Below are positions 21,060-32,919 of a DNA stretch of 64,000 bases, piece by piece (within the stretch, counting starts at the first letter, position 1; each line of letters starts with the position of its first letter). Origin of the DNA: Benincasa hispida (taxonomy: Eukaryota > Streptophyta > Magnoliopsida > Cucurbitales > Cucurbitaceae); contig NC_052357.1 in assembly GCF_009727055.1 (NCBI RefSeq), positions 8,132,265 to 8,196,264 of the forward strand. The letters run 5' to 3'. Below the pieces are notes generated by a model, which saw nothing but the letters and a program-made list of their open reading frames with translations, had not been told where the DNA came from and made no database searches. The translations under genes and the position numbers were made by a program.

Positions 21060-21743
21060 GAAGAAATCAAGAAATAACTATTGAAGAAAGCTCATGAATC
21101 ATGCTTTTCAATACATCCTGGGAGTACCAAAATGTATCGAGACTTGAAAGCACATTACTGGTGGTGTAACATGAAAAAGGATATAGCCTACTATGTAAGT
21201 AAATGTTTGGTTTGTCAACAGGTGAAAGCTCTACGGCAACGATCACAAGGACTTCTCCAGCCTCTAAATGTTCCAGAATGGAAATGGGAGCATATTTCTA
21301 TGGACTTCATCTCAGGACTCTCGAGAACTATTAAAGGCCACAACATGATTTGGGTGATTGTAGATCGACTCACCAAATCGACCCACTTCCTACCATGCAA
21401 GACTACTCACACTACGGAAGCACTAGCTCAAATATACTTAAAAGAGGTCATCCGGTTACATGGACTCCCAGTATCAATTGTTTCAGATCGAGACCCCCAT
21501 TTCGTCTCCAAGTTCTGAAAAAGTTTGCAGAAAGCAATGGGCACACAACTAAATTTCAGCATAGCCTTCCATCCACAAACTAATGGCCAAATAGAACGAG
21601 TTAATCAAATCCTAGAAGACATGTTAAGGGCATGTGCTTTGGATTTTACTGGAGCATGGGATTCGCAGATACATCTTATAGAATTTTCTTATAATAATAG
21701 TTATCAGGCGACAATTGGTATGGCTCCCTTCGAAGCCTTATAA
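21060..21743 (+). pseudogene. Ty3 integrase
   Basis: The HHCC zinc-binding region is visible as HPGSTKMYRDLKAHYWW followed by KCLVCQQVK. The catalytic core shows ISMDFISGLSR, SIVSDRDPHF and HPQTNGQIERVNQ, giving the three acidic residues of the DD-E triad in the expected order. In-frame stops occur at about 21076 (TAA), 21516-21518 (TGA) and 21741-21743 (TAA). The part preceding it (20821-21059) is the linker after RNase H with one stop at 20940-20942. Non-functional as a single protein. Confidence 0.85.
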
Positions 21744-22364
21744 GAAAGAAATGCAGATCCCCTGTACACTGGGATGAAGTCGAGGAGCGAACGCTACTAG
21801 GGCCTGAATTGGTGCAGCAAACATTAGAGTCGATTAAGCTAATTCGGGAAAGAATGCGAACAGCTCAAAGCAGACAAGAGAGTTATGCTGATAACTGTCG
21901 AAAAGAGTTGGAATTCAAAGTAGGAGATCACGTATTTCTAAAGGTAGCACCAATGAAAGGCATTATGTGTTTCGAATGAAAAGGCAAGCTTAGCCCTCGC
22001 TTTATTGGACCCTTTGAAATATTAGAACGTATTGGCCAAGTAGCTTATCGATTGGCATTACCACCCACCCTTTCTACAATACATAATGTCTTTCATGTAT
22101 CAATGCTTCGAAAATACGTGTTTGACCCATCGCATGTAGTAAATTATGAACCTCTACAAATAAGTGAAAACTTGGAATATGAAGAGACTCCAGTTTGCAT
22201 CCTAGCAAGAGAGAAGAAGTCACTTCGTAATCGGGAAATAAGTTTAGTGAATGTTCTCTAGAGGAATCAGCAAGTAGAAGAAGCTACATGGGAACGAGAA
22301 GAAGAGATAGTCAAATACCCTTATCTGTTTAAGAACCAAGAAACTTTCGAGGACGAAAGTTCTT
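21744..22364 (+). pseudogene. Integrase C-terminus with chromodomain-like tail
   Basis: After a frame change the sequence reads GPELVQQTLESIKLIRERMR, KVGDHVFLKV, a TGA near 21979, then the GPFEILERIGQVAYRLALP module and a chromodomain-like end PVCILAREKKSLRNREISL, where the usual tryptophan codon is TAG (22259-22261), then QQVEEATWEREEEIVKYPYL. This tail is characteristic of chromoviruses of the Tekay/Del type, where it is thought to direct integration to heterochromatin. Confidence 0.75.
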
Positions 22365-22377
22365 AAGGGAGGAAGAA
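22365..22377 (+). other. Polypurine tract of the Ty3 element
   Basis: AAGGGAGGAAGAA directly before the LTR start TGTAAC; primer for plus-strand DNA synthesis in this family. Confidence 0.85.
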
Positions 22378-23595
22378 TGTAACAACCCAAATTTGTACGC
22401 ATACACCACAGGAAATTAAATGTCAAATGTTAAGCAGGATGAAATTTTATTTAAGGGGGTGGTAAATGTAATACCCTAACCCTAATTTAGAAAGCAGGAA
22501 AATAAATAAAATATATAATTAAGAATAAAAAAATATATAAATTTAATAGGAAAATCATATGGAAATTTAGAATTGGAAAAAAATAAGAAATTTATTAATT
22601 ATCCAAAAATAATGAATAAGGGGGCAGAATCAGGGAGGATTAATTAGAAGTTAGACGCTAGCTAATTTAGGAGACAAAGGACAGTAGATAACTTTTTTGT
22701 TTGGGCACTACTCATTGGAAGAATTGGAGGCGAATTAATTGCCCATATATTCTTAAAATTTGAAAGAGTTAAAAAGGGGAAGTGGAATCCATAAACAGTG
22801 AAGGCAACCCACGCGTGAAAACTAGCGAGATTGGAGAGAAAATTGGAGAGAGCGAAAGTGGAGAGAGCGAGATTGGAGAGAAAATTTGAGAAAGAGAGAG
22901 TGGAGAGAGCGAGATTCTTAGCGAGAAAGTGGAAGAGAGCGAGAGCTACGAGAGTAAAACCAGCGAGAGCGAGAGCGAGAGGCACGAGAGCCAAATCAGC
23001 GAGAGTGAAAGTCACGAGAGCCAAACAAACGAGAAAGCTGGAGAAAGCGAGATTCTGAGAACAGAAAGAGTGAGATTTGGACAGAAGCATGGATTATGCG
23101 TTGAATTTGGCCACGATCTTATAGATTATACATGGAGAACCCTGAAATGGAATACAAATAAAGGTTGATGACGTAAGGGCAAACGTTAGCCAAAATTAGG
23201 TGTCTTATTAAGAGAAATTCTTAAACCTAAGTAATTTTAAAGAAGCCATTTGTAGGATGAGTTGTCACACAGAGAAGAGCTGGAAACGGCTATAAATAAG
23301 AGGCTTTAAACTGGAAGTTAAACAGATTCTCAAACAAAACTCAGTAGTAAAAATCATGTGAAAAGTGCGAAGTAATTCTGTTAGTTAGAAGGAGGAAATG
23401 CAAGGGAAGTGCTGCCCAAATTTCCTTCTGATTTAAGAGGGAAAGCTCTAGTGACTAAACTATAAGGAATAATAAGGAATAACTAGGATTGCAATCAAGG
23501 TAAGTAGTTTATCTCACCCTCTCTTTAAGTGTTTCATGGTAGTGTACCTTTAATATGTTGCATAATTATGTTATTGTTATGTTGCATTACATGTT
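22378..23595 (+). repeat. 3' LTR of the Ty3 element, truncated
   Basis: Matches the first ~1.2 kb of the solo LTR at 14996 (start TGTAACAACCC, purine tract 22820-23080, TATA box 23291-23298) and stops at a single n (23596) in the shared text TTGCATTACATGTT. The remaining ~700 bp of the LTR are missing, most likely at an assembly join. Confidence 0.9.
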
Positions 23596-23596
23596 N

Positions 23597-25640
23597 AAAT
23601 ATTAAAAATTCACAAACTAATCGATACAATGTAATAAAACTTTAGACAAAAATATATATGTATGTATGTATGTATATATATAATTTGGGTTAGGTTGGGA
23701 TATAAAAGAGTAAATACAGTAAAAAAGACGAAGAAAGAAAATGAATGGAAAATAGTAAATAATGTAATAAAGAGGGTTTTCAAACAATATTTATTATTCT
23801 TAATTGTAGGTTATAAGTTGGTGGCCCAAATATCTTAGGTTTTTTTTTAAAAAAAAATTACATTTTGAAACTGAACCAAACATACCTATTTTTCAAAATT
23901 TGAAGAATAAAAATATAACTTCTATAAATTAAAGAGAAAAAAAATCAAAGTGTTTACCTAAAAATGAGTTTACAAAATCGGTATTCAAAATTATTATCTC
24001 TTACCTTTCAGTTTTTATTATTTATTTAAAATTGAAAAAGAGAAAATAATATTTTTATCTGTGTTTTAAATAACGTGAGACCTAATGAAAAGGCCTTTTT
24101 TTCTAGACAGTAAATTTGTGACCCGTATAGAAATTATATAGCAAGCAAATTTTGGGCACTCAGATCATTTCTCGGAAAAGTCTAAAGATTATTGCAATTT
24201 CATTAAGCAAATTTTTAGTAAATGAAATATTAAGATTATTGCAATTTCATTAAGCAAAATTTTAGTAAATGAAATAATAAAATAATGTATTTTAAAATAT
24301 TTTTGTAATTGTTACAAAAATATATTCATACTACGGTTACTTCCATACATGATGCGTGTGATATTGTAATTTTATTTTACTATTTTTGTCCATTAGTATT
24401 TTGTAAAATCATGCCTACCTTATCAAAATATGGAGCAATACCCATATTCCATTTCCATTTCCAAATCCATTATTTTTGGTATGTTTGGTTCAATTTCAAA
24501 TCAACTTATAAGTTCAATGTTAGAATGTTTAAATTTGTATGTTAGAATGTTTAAATTTGTATGGTAAAAGATGTCTCTTTTTTTCAAAAAAATAACCAAC
24601 AATATCTTCAAATCTCAAAGTATGTGGTTTCTAATTGTCAAAAGAGTGTGGATAGTACAAAAGTTTTGGAGGAACCGTTGAAAAAAACCTCTCACTTCTA
24701 TGGAATTAGTAGAAAATAACTAAAAAAATTAAAAGAAGCTAATCGAAATGAAAACTAACTACTCACACTTTTGAATTTAATTAGAATTAGCATTAGTGTT
24801 TCTAATTGAGACAATTGAAAACTAAAAGCATAAGTTTCTTTGGGAATTTGGTATCGATGACCCATATCTCGAAATTTTCTGTTAATGTCATTAGACTATA
24901 AATGCCACTTTAACCCTTCTCCCTTCCTCCTCCTTCTCTCTCTCTTGCAAGTTCATTTTTTTCATTTTTCTACGATTTATGTTTATGTCGTTTTTTCTCG
25001 TTTTTCCAAAGAGATTTCCTCATCTTCTTTATCTCGAATCAAAGATGTAAGTTGGAGCGTGAATCAAGAAAAAGAAACGAGAATGAGATCAAGAAACGAG
25101 AAAAAGAAACGCGACTGACATGAACAAGCTCCTTTTATAGTGTTTAGGGCCCATAACTTTCTTATTGCAATGTAGGACTAACAAAGTACAATTGTAATTA
25201 GAATTGAGAGATCTTTTCTAAAGAAACATATATCTCGAAAGAATAACATTAGATCAATTCAACCCTACCATATACCTATAGATTAAATTGAAAGTTCTAA
25301 ATTAATTTCGTTCAAATGATCAATCTCAAACAGGCATCAATTTATACCCTTCTGAAGTTTAAAGTTTAGACCATGTAATATCATTTACTTGTTTTCTAGA
25401 ACTTACATAAACGGCTTTTCATATTACCTTGGCTAGGAAGTAAAGGTCGCCTTAAATTGCTGTGATTCGTGAAATTTTGGGGGACCCATCGTCCTAAAAT
25501 GAGTCTAAGTATTTAGTTTAAAATATTTTCTAAATTAGATAACCATCCTTGGCCATAAGCCATACAAAGATGTGCCAAAGGTGGCAACATGATTGGGAAA
25601 ATTAAACCAACGTTTGAACTTCCTAATTGGTGTATGGCGT
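23597..25640. other. AT-rich intergenic sequence with small tandem repeats
   Basis: No gene is supported. A (TATG)n/(TA)n microsatellite lies at about 23650-23685. A 47-bp tandem duplication lies at 24185-24231 and 24232-24278, and an exact 22-bp duplication at 24519-24540 and 24541-24562. A 77-codon frame at 24885-25118 is Ser/Phe-rich and unrecognised. Confidence 0.5.
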
Positions 25641-25762
25641 TTGCCAAAGTTACACCTTCAATACGTAAATTTCACTACATACTATCATCAAATAAACCCA
25701 AAAAAAAGGCAGTTCAGTAAGTGTTAATTGATTTAAGATATTGCGTGTTCGTATAATTGAAT

Positions 25763-26852
25763 TCAGTTGGCCACCATTGCTGGTTTGGGTGTGGGCGAAG
25801 TCAGGGCCTCGAACACAGGAACGGCCATATTTTGAGGCGACATGAACTGAGCATTTTCCGCTATGGAAACATTGTTGATTAAGCTCAACAAGATCCTCCC
25901 CAACTCTTCTCCATCGCTCCATTCGTGGATTTCTGCTTTAATTACAAGCGGATTTTGGCTAATCAAGTCCCACAATGGAAAATTCTTCCTCGGCATCAGA
26001 AAATCCCCTTCTCCAAGCTTCAAACTAGGGCAGTAATCGCCACTTCCATCGCCTTGATAGATGAACTTTTTCTTCTTCCCTTCCGACATTAAGGACGCTT
26101 GAATCCTCTCCATAACGAGCCCCTGATTTTGCGAATAAAAATCTCTCAGCATATAAGAAATTAATCGATTCGGACCTGAACGTATATAGTGCTGCAAGTA
26201 CAGAGACACAGTACCTTGCACATGTTCGGAGGGCAGAGATTGCATCCGTGAGAAGATTTATGGAAATCGTGGATAGGAAAAATCCTCAGCCTTCCTTCTT
26301 CATCGACGAAACCTGGATTCGTGTTGATTTCGGAGAAGCATTCTCTTATTCCGAGATGATCCAAGATCGTCTCAATGAAAAACATATTCGCATCACTCAC
26401 AATCCTCAAATCACATCTGAAAGACAAAGAGAACGCATAATCTCAACCGCTGTAACTCAATGAGAGATTGAAACATAAAAAGAGAATCAGAAACAGAAAG
26501 AGATTCTACGATTCTTTACCCTAGGGCGTGAGCGGCTCTAATGGCAGGAACGACATCGGGATGAATCGGAACGCGTTTGAGGACTTCAACGATATCGTCA
26601 ATGGTTTTTCCTTGTGCATGGAGCTCCATCATCATCCGATCCTGAAAATCAAAGAATTAATTTCTATTCTGCTAGCGAAAATACTAGAATGAGAACGAAC
26701 AGAAGATATAATACCATGAGAGAGTTCCATGGCATCGTAGGGAGGAGTTCGTTGAACAAATCGGTGGCGCCGAGTTCGTCCACCACCCAATTATCGCTAT
26801 CCAAGTCAATGATCGTCTTATCGAAGTCAAAAACGACGACAATTCCAGCCAT
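25763..26852 (-). CDS. HAD-superfamily phosphatase, PS2/PPsPase1/PECP1 (PHOSPHO1-like) family
   Basis: Four exons on the minus strand: 26852-26715, 26641-26520, 26416-26215 and 26122-25763. All introns are GT-AG (73, 103 and 92 nt) and the frame joins cleanly to 273 residues plus TGA, near the usual family length. HAD motif I is VVFDFDKTIID (Asp9, Asp11), motif II IVSDAN (Ser94), motif III Lys154 in NMCKG, and motif IV YQGDGSGDYCP (Asp179, Asp183). PTMPWNSLMDRMM and FLMPRKNFPLWDLI are family signatures. Plant relatives hydrolyse pyrophosphate, phosphocholine or phosphoethanolamine, or thiamine phosphate, and several are induced by phosphate starvation to release inorganic phosphate. Which substrate applies here cannot be read from the sequence. 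No signal peptide is seen, so it is probably cytosolic. The Pro-rich C-terminus (TSPTPKPAMVAN) is probably variable. It is the only clear host gene in the window. Confidence 0.93.
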
Positions 26853-26941
26853 CTTTCTCTGGAAATTCCGGAAATTTTAAGAAACTGGTTGATTATCAAG
26901 AAAATCTTTCTCTGCTGCATAATGGAGGAGGCAGTGATCGG

Positions 26942-26949
26942 TATTTATA
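26942..26949 (-). promoter_or_regulatory. TATA box of the HAD phosphatase gene
   Basis: Minus strand TATAAATA in CGATATAAATACCGATC, 90 bp upstream of the ATG at 26852. Transcription would start near 26915, giving a 5' UTR of about 60 nt. Confidence 0.7.
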
Positions 26950-27081
26950 TCGGAATGTGGAGGGGAAGAAATCAAAGGCTAGACTTGTGGGCCGTTGGAT
27001 CTGGTGATATGTGGATTGAGTGGAAATCGAACGGCTGATATGGGTGGAATAGGAATAGAGGAATAAATAATTGGAATATGA

Positions 27082-27089
27082 GAATATTC
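27082..27089 (-). promoter_or_regulatory. P1BS-type PHR1 binding site (proximal)
   Basis: GAATATTC fits the PHR1 consensus GNATATNC and is palindromic. It lies about 140 bp upstream of the TATA box of a gene whose family is phosphate-starvation induced. Confidence 0.6.
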
Positions 27090-27124
27090 GCCGCATTTAA
27101 AACGCAATAGCCTTATGAATCAAA

Positions 27125-27132
27125 GAATATTC
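27125..27132 (-). promoter_or_regulatory. P1BS-type PHR1 binding site (distal)
   Basis: A second perfect GAATATTC, 43 bp from the first, about four helical turns away. Paired P1BS sites are common in phosphate-starvation promoters. Confidence 0.6.
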
Positions 27133-27139
27133 CGGAATG

Positions 27140-28149
27140 AGTGCCTGTAGGTGATTCCTATTTCCTTCCCGTTTCTCGTGGCTGCTAGAGAAAATAGTCC
27201 TTTTATTCCTTCTGGGTTGCTTCATTTCCACTCTTTTCACTTTTTTCATAAATACATGCAATAGAAAATTTTTAGGGCAAAACCTGGGTGCAGCAGAAAG
27301 GCTGCCACGTATACTTTCTATCTTTTATAAACAAAAAAATATTAAATTTTTTTTTTTATGTGGGTAAGAAAACACCATGCATATATGTAGCCTAGTATTA
27401 CTCAAATTTTTATTCCTTTTAATGTATTCAATTAAATCATGAAAACAAATACCCAATAAAATGTCACAGCTTCAAAATTTTCCTCTCACGTGTTTTTTTA
27501 ACTCAAAAGAATAAAAAAAATATATATTTAAAAATCAAGTTTCCTATTGACTATTTGATGTCGTAAAATTTAGAGGCTTAAATTTTCTCTCTTTTTTTTA
27601 TTTTTTTTTAGTGAAATTCAATTATTGTAATAGAAATACGTCGATAAAAATACATTATATTGGATATTACATATAGACACTTTAATCGAAAATATATGTA
27701 TCGCTATTCATAAATTAAATTGTATTCTAGATAACTAGATTTTTTTTTTGAGCTAATAATAATATTAATTAATATGTAAATAGATTCTTTAACTAAGTAA
27801 TTACTAGTGTATAACTTCTTTTTAATAATTGATGGTGTATATATAGATCCCTATAACTGATATGATTTTGTCGTTTAATTTTCTTCGTTTTTATTATTAT
27901 TATTATTATTATTATATGCAATAAAAATATTATTGCGTGCTCGAGCACAGAGCAAAATCAAATAGTATGCAATTCTTTTAATAATTATTGGTATCTCTCA
28001 AATTCTAACAACTCAATGTCTCATTTAATTATTAATATAATATATTATAAAACGAATTGTTTCATTTGAATATTTTGGGTTGAACATGGCATTGCCTCCC
28101 TTGGGTTATAATAGTTCAAGAAAATGATGAAGGTAACAAGGTTAATGGG
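27140..28149. other. AT-rich intergenic sequence
   Basis: No gene is supported. It contains a (TTA)n microsatellite at about 27891-27915 and many homopolymer A or T runs. Confidence 0.5.
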
Positions 28150-28640
28150 AAAATTATTTTTTAACCCTCAAATTTGGAAGAATATGTACGTTTGGTCCCT
28201 AAATCTTAAAAATATATTTTTTTAGTCTTTAAATTTATAATAATAGATCCATTTAGTCTCGTGTTTTTAAAATATGTTTTTTTTAGTCCCTAAATTTCAA
28301 AATATAGGTTTAGAAAATCTCAAATTAATTGTATACTATTATTTTAAATAATTATATGACATTTTAAATTAGAATAATATATTTTTAAAAATCGTATCCT
28401 CTCTTAAACTATTTTTCTTTAATTTTAGGTATCATATAATTATTTTAAAAAATCAAAGAAAGAAAATACTTCAAGGACCTTTTAAACCTATTTTAAAAAA
28501 GGACTAAAAAGGTATATTTTGAAAATCCATAGACCAATGAGTCTATTTTTATAAACCTGAGAACTAAAAATGTATACTTTTAAAACTCAAGAACCAAATA
28601 TACATATTCTTCAAAAAGTGGAGACTAAAAAGATAATTTT
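28150..28640. mobile_element. Foldback MITE
   Basis: The ends AAAATTATTTTTTAACCC and, reversed, AAAATTATCTTTTTAGTC pair, as do the inner arms AAGAATATGTACGTTTGG and, reversed, AAGAATATGTATATTTGG. It is about 491 bp of inverted arms around an AT-rich centre with no coding. Same general type as 17683-18000. No clear flanking duplication seen. Confidence 0.65.
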
Positions 28641-30289
28641 GTCTAAATTAATTTAATATCAATATTACTTAATAATTAAATTAACCATACTAAATTTAAT
28701 AATTAAAGAGTTGGCAATTTTAGTGATTATATAATATCTCTCTTTAACGTGGGTTAAAAATTATTTTGGAAAAAATACCTTTTTCTATATATATATGTAT
28801 ATATATTTCTCGAATTTTTCTAATTCATTTCTCTACAAGCTACGAAAGGTTAAATACCCTGATTTTAAAAATCCAATAAAAAAAAATCATAATCAACATA
28901 ACAACAAAAATAATTTAGCTCATGATTTGTTTGCCACATGCATTTCTTTATATTCAAATATTATTCATAGTAAAACTTATCTAGTACCCTTCCCTTTTAT
29001 CAGGAATGACCAATTGAATGTGTATCATGTTTCATATAATATTAGATGTTGCTAACAAAATTCTATAAAAAAAATATATATATAATAATGAAAATTTACG
29101 TCTAGAACGCACTTTATAGATTATATCATAATTAATTATATAATTATTTGAGACAACTCTGTAAATCATTATTTGAATAATAATTAAATTAACATATGAA
29201 AAATCTATGTATCACAATCAGATTTATGGGACTTCATATTTTTATATGGGATGTGTATTTGATGTTTTAAGTAATGGATAGATATATAAAAATAAAATAA
29301 TATGAGGACTAGATTGATAGATAATGACAAGATTATTAAAATTGATTTAAGCATATGATTAAGTTACCACGTAAATGGATCATATTAACAATGTTGGTCA
29401 ACAAAGAAATGCATTGTTTTTAGTTGTCATCAATTGAATTTAAATTGTTAATTAATTGTTTGGCTACTAAGAATATTTAGGTGGACGCGTTTGTTAATTA
29501 ATCCCGCTGCACATCTTGGAATTAAAAAAAGTGGAGTATTCTTTTCAATATTGATCCACGCTGTTTGAAAATTCCAAGCGTTTTTTTTGTTATTTATATA
29601 AATAAAGTTTTTATTCTTCAAAAAGTAAAGAAAAATGGTTTCACAGAGAATTTAGAACAAGTGAAAAAGAACTAGAAGATATTAAAAAAGGAAAATATAT
29701 TTTATACATGTGTTCTTGTTTTCCTAGCTCCATATTCAACATACACGAGCGGTGATTAGAAAGTAACCACATTTTTTTCAATTGATTTATGTAATTTTGT
29801 TTTTTTTTTTGGACAAAAGTTTATGCAATTTTGGTTAAAGGAGAGTATATATATATCTATCTTTAATTTAATTTTGGTCGATATGTTTCAAAATATTACA
29901 ATTTTATCAAATCTGAATTTTAGTTCACTTTAGTCATTAAATTTTAAGATTTACATTTTAACTTTGATATTTTTTTATTACATATCCATTAAAGTATTGT
30001 GTGTTAATATCTATTAGTTGATTTTAAATAATTCTAAAATTAAATTCTAAAATTAATTTTAGTAATAAAATTTAGTTAATATAAATAATACTAAATAGTA
30101 AGAGTAAGAGTGAATATTAATGAAAAAGTCAACATTAAAAGTATAAATCGAAATAAAATATAACTAAAATCTGAAATATAAAATGGTAGAAATTTGAAAC
30201 AAAATTAAAAATTTTCCACCATAAAAATAAAATAACTAAAATCTAAATTTTCCACCACAAAAATAAAATAACTAAAATCTTTACCCATG
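28641..30289. other. AT-rich intergenic sequence
   Basis: I see no gene, structured RNA or clear repeat. An 86-codon frame at 28795-29055 is a chance frame in AT-rich DNA. Confidence 0.45.
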
Positions 30290-30475
30290 GTGGCAGAGGT
30301 CTCGTAGTTCAAAATCAGTGGAACAGGCTACAGAGTTTTCGGCGCTTCTCTCTTTGGGTAGCACCGTAAATTCCATGGAAGCTACCGCATGTGAACTACA
30401 AAAACGATGGGTCATTGCGCGTCCCCCACGTGCCAACAGTCAAGCAAGTTCAACTCCGCCCCCCACGATTATTCT
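30290..30475. other. Isolated GC-richer island with G-box and coding-like frames
   Basis: About 190 bp of mixed composition surrounded by AT-rich DNA. The plus strand has an open frame from 30318 (MEQATEFSALLSLGSTVNSM). The minus strand has an open frame starting at an ATG in MEFTVLPKERSAENS and ending CHHG next to a possible splice donor GTAAAG (about 30291). CACGTG lies near 30427. I recognise no family. It could be a first exon with its promoter, or a captured or truncated gene piece. Confidence 0.25.
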
Positions 30476-31866
30476 TTTTAAAGAAAATGTCTTTTTTTTT
30501 AATAATAATATAATAATTAATCAATCAATTAACCAGAAGATAACAATTTTTTAGTAAACTAAGGTTATGTTTGGCATTGTCGTATCTTATCGGCTTTTAG
30601 ATTCACTTAAAATTAGGTATAATTTTTAATTAATATTTAATTTTCAATTTTATATTTTTAGAAAAGATTTATTTTATATATTTATCTATTTCTCACATAA
30701 TCAAATATATTTACTTTTTTTCATGAGCTAAATGCATCAATTTTTTAAAAAATGTACCATATTGATTTTTTTAAAATAAAATCATTTTTCTTAATATTTA
30801 AAAATTAATCTATAACAAACAAAATTTATCATACTAAACAATTATTGAAAATTCTAAATTACAAAAAATTAAAAAAAATTGATTATAAGTCTATTTTAAT
30901 TATTATATCAAAATAAAATGTTTTTGTACTTATTTACCAAACACTCTAACCTAATTTTTCAAATTTAAACTAAAATTTATCGAACATTATTTTACTTTTT
31001 TTTTTTCCCACATCAATTCTTTTTTCTAAAAGCACAGTTTGGAATCAATTATTTTAAAAGTAATAGCAATCTCAAGCGAAACCTAAAAATAATAGATCCA
31101 AATTAGAGTCCTCTGTAATTGCTAACATATATGCTAGTTGAAGTTGTAATAGTAGAATTGACAAACATTTAAAAATATGAATTTGTAATGGTATAAATTT
31201 ACACTTTTGAATTATTGTCATCGTATCAATTGACACTTTTTATTTTTAAATTTTAATTAGAAAAAATTAATGTTAGACTTACGGAGAAATCAATTTAGTC
31301 TATTTAGTAAGATTACGTTTGAGTGTTCACAATGCATTAACTTTTACATTTATGCATACTTCTATATTTGTCGAATTAACAAAATAAACAATTATAAAAT
31401 TATAATTGATGCATGAACTTTTTAGAGAAATTATGATAGCGAGGATAAAGTGACTATTTATGAAAGTTTAAAAAGTTAATTAATAAAGTAATAAGTCTCA
31501 TACGATGTGTATAAAAATGAAATGATGGTATAGATTGATACATTGAATGAATTTAAAGTTTAAATTAAAAGAATGATTGCCAACTAAAACTTAACTCAAC
31601 TTATGTAATGGAGACTAAGAGATCTTTGATTTAAATTTTTTACACCGATTTGTATTAGAAAATTTAAACCCAAAAAAATTGAAACAATGACTATTAGATT
31701 TTTAAAAAAATCTCAAATTTCCATGGTGGAAAACTTTTAAAGTGGAAGATAATCTCTTAACCATCCAATCAAATACGTGGAAGATTCATTAAACTGTGAA
31801 ACGTTACCTTGGCATAATGTGATGTGTTTCCAATGCCAATAAAAAGTAACCCATATAATAATATTT
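30476..31866. other. AT-rich intergenic sequence
   Basis: No gene or defined repeat seen. It includes weakly inverted words around 31140-31480 but no clear element ends. Confidence 0.45.
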
Positions 31867-32919
31867 TGTCGATTGTATGTCCTAAAACTCGCAATTTGTA
31901 ATGTTAAATGTTTTCTATTATAAATAAAGATGTTATTGACGTTTATTCAATAAAACTGTTATTGAATATGTGAATTATACTTGTAAAGTCTAAATCCTAT
32001 AAACTAAAGATCCATGGCTATTATTTGAATACATGAACTTTATGTGGAGATATAAGAATGGATCAAGTTCAGTAAATAGCTAAAATGGTCTATAGTATAC
32101 GAATAAGGCTGGGTACCTTATTCTGGTAACACTATTGGATGCGACCCACTCTGTAGTTGTTATAATTTCTTGTAAAGTGTTACAAACGAAGTGATCCTGA
32201 TTCATTCATGTATTGACATGAGGAGTGAGGACGTCCTATACAATGAGTTTTCATAAGATCGGACCAAGAATTAAGTCACTCTTACTTTATAACGCTATTT
32301 ATTGTTTAAGACTGACTATTTCAAAGCGATGACCTAGTAGTTTAACCTTAATCCTGAGTTAACTATGAACATCTGTTTATTCGGGATTATCCTTAGATTT
32401 GCATGGGTGAGGGTTGGCTCAATAGTGCCTGCTCAATAAGCCTCCCATTTCAGGGGTAAGACCGAGTAGATAGCTAGAGACATAGGGTGTAAGACAGAAC
32501 TCGCTTTTAGGAGTAGTAGAGAGGTTGTTCCCTTAAGTACTGACTTCGGGTCTTGAACAAGGGGTCCCACCCTCTCATTAGCCCGAGAATGACTCGGTTT
32601 AGTGATTGGATCACAAACTAATTGTTCATTAGAGGATCAATGGGATATTAAGAGCAAGATGTAATCTCGGGTGTAAAACAACTTTTGACTCAGTCGTTAT
32701 TACGAACAACCTATGAAGGGTTAACTTATTAATCATGGTTATATCGAGCGAACATAATATATCTACAGTGAGAGGAATGCAACTACTAAGCTTTAGTGGA
32801 GTGACCCGATAGTTAACGAATGGTGGTTAATTAGGTTAAAAAGTTTAGGCTGTCAATCACGAAGCGTTGGAGCCCATGATCTATAGGTCCATGAGGTCCT
32901 CTGATAGGTTCTTAAAGGA
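31867..32919 (+). repeat. Copia LTR fragment D (3'-truncated)
   Basis: Starts TGTCGATTGTATGTCC, matching the start of the copia LTRs, with the common blocks GATCCATGGCTATT, GGTACCTTATTCTGG, CAGTGAGAGGAATGCAAC and CTTTAGTGGAGTGACC. It stops near 32919, where an Athila-type LTR begins, so the second half of the LTR is missing. Confidence 0.65.

Noticed and set aside
24885..25118. 77-codon frame with hydrophobic start
   Set aside because: T/C-rich leader followed by AG-rich sequence; no family recognised and no splice or promoter support.
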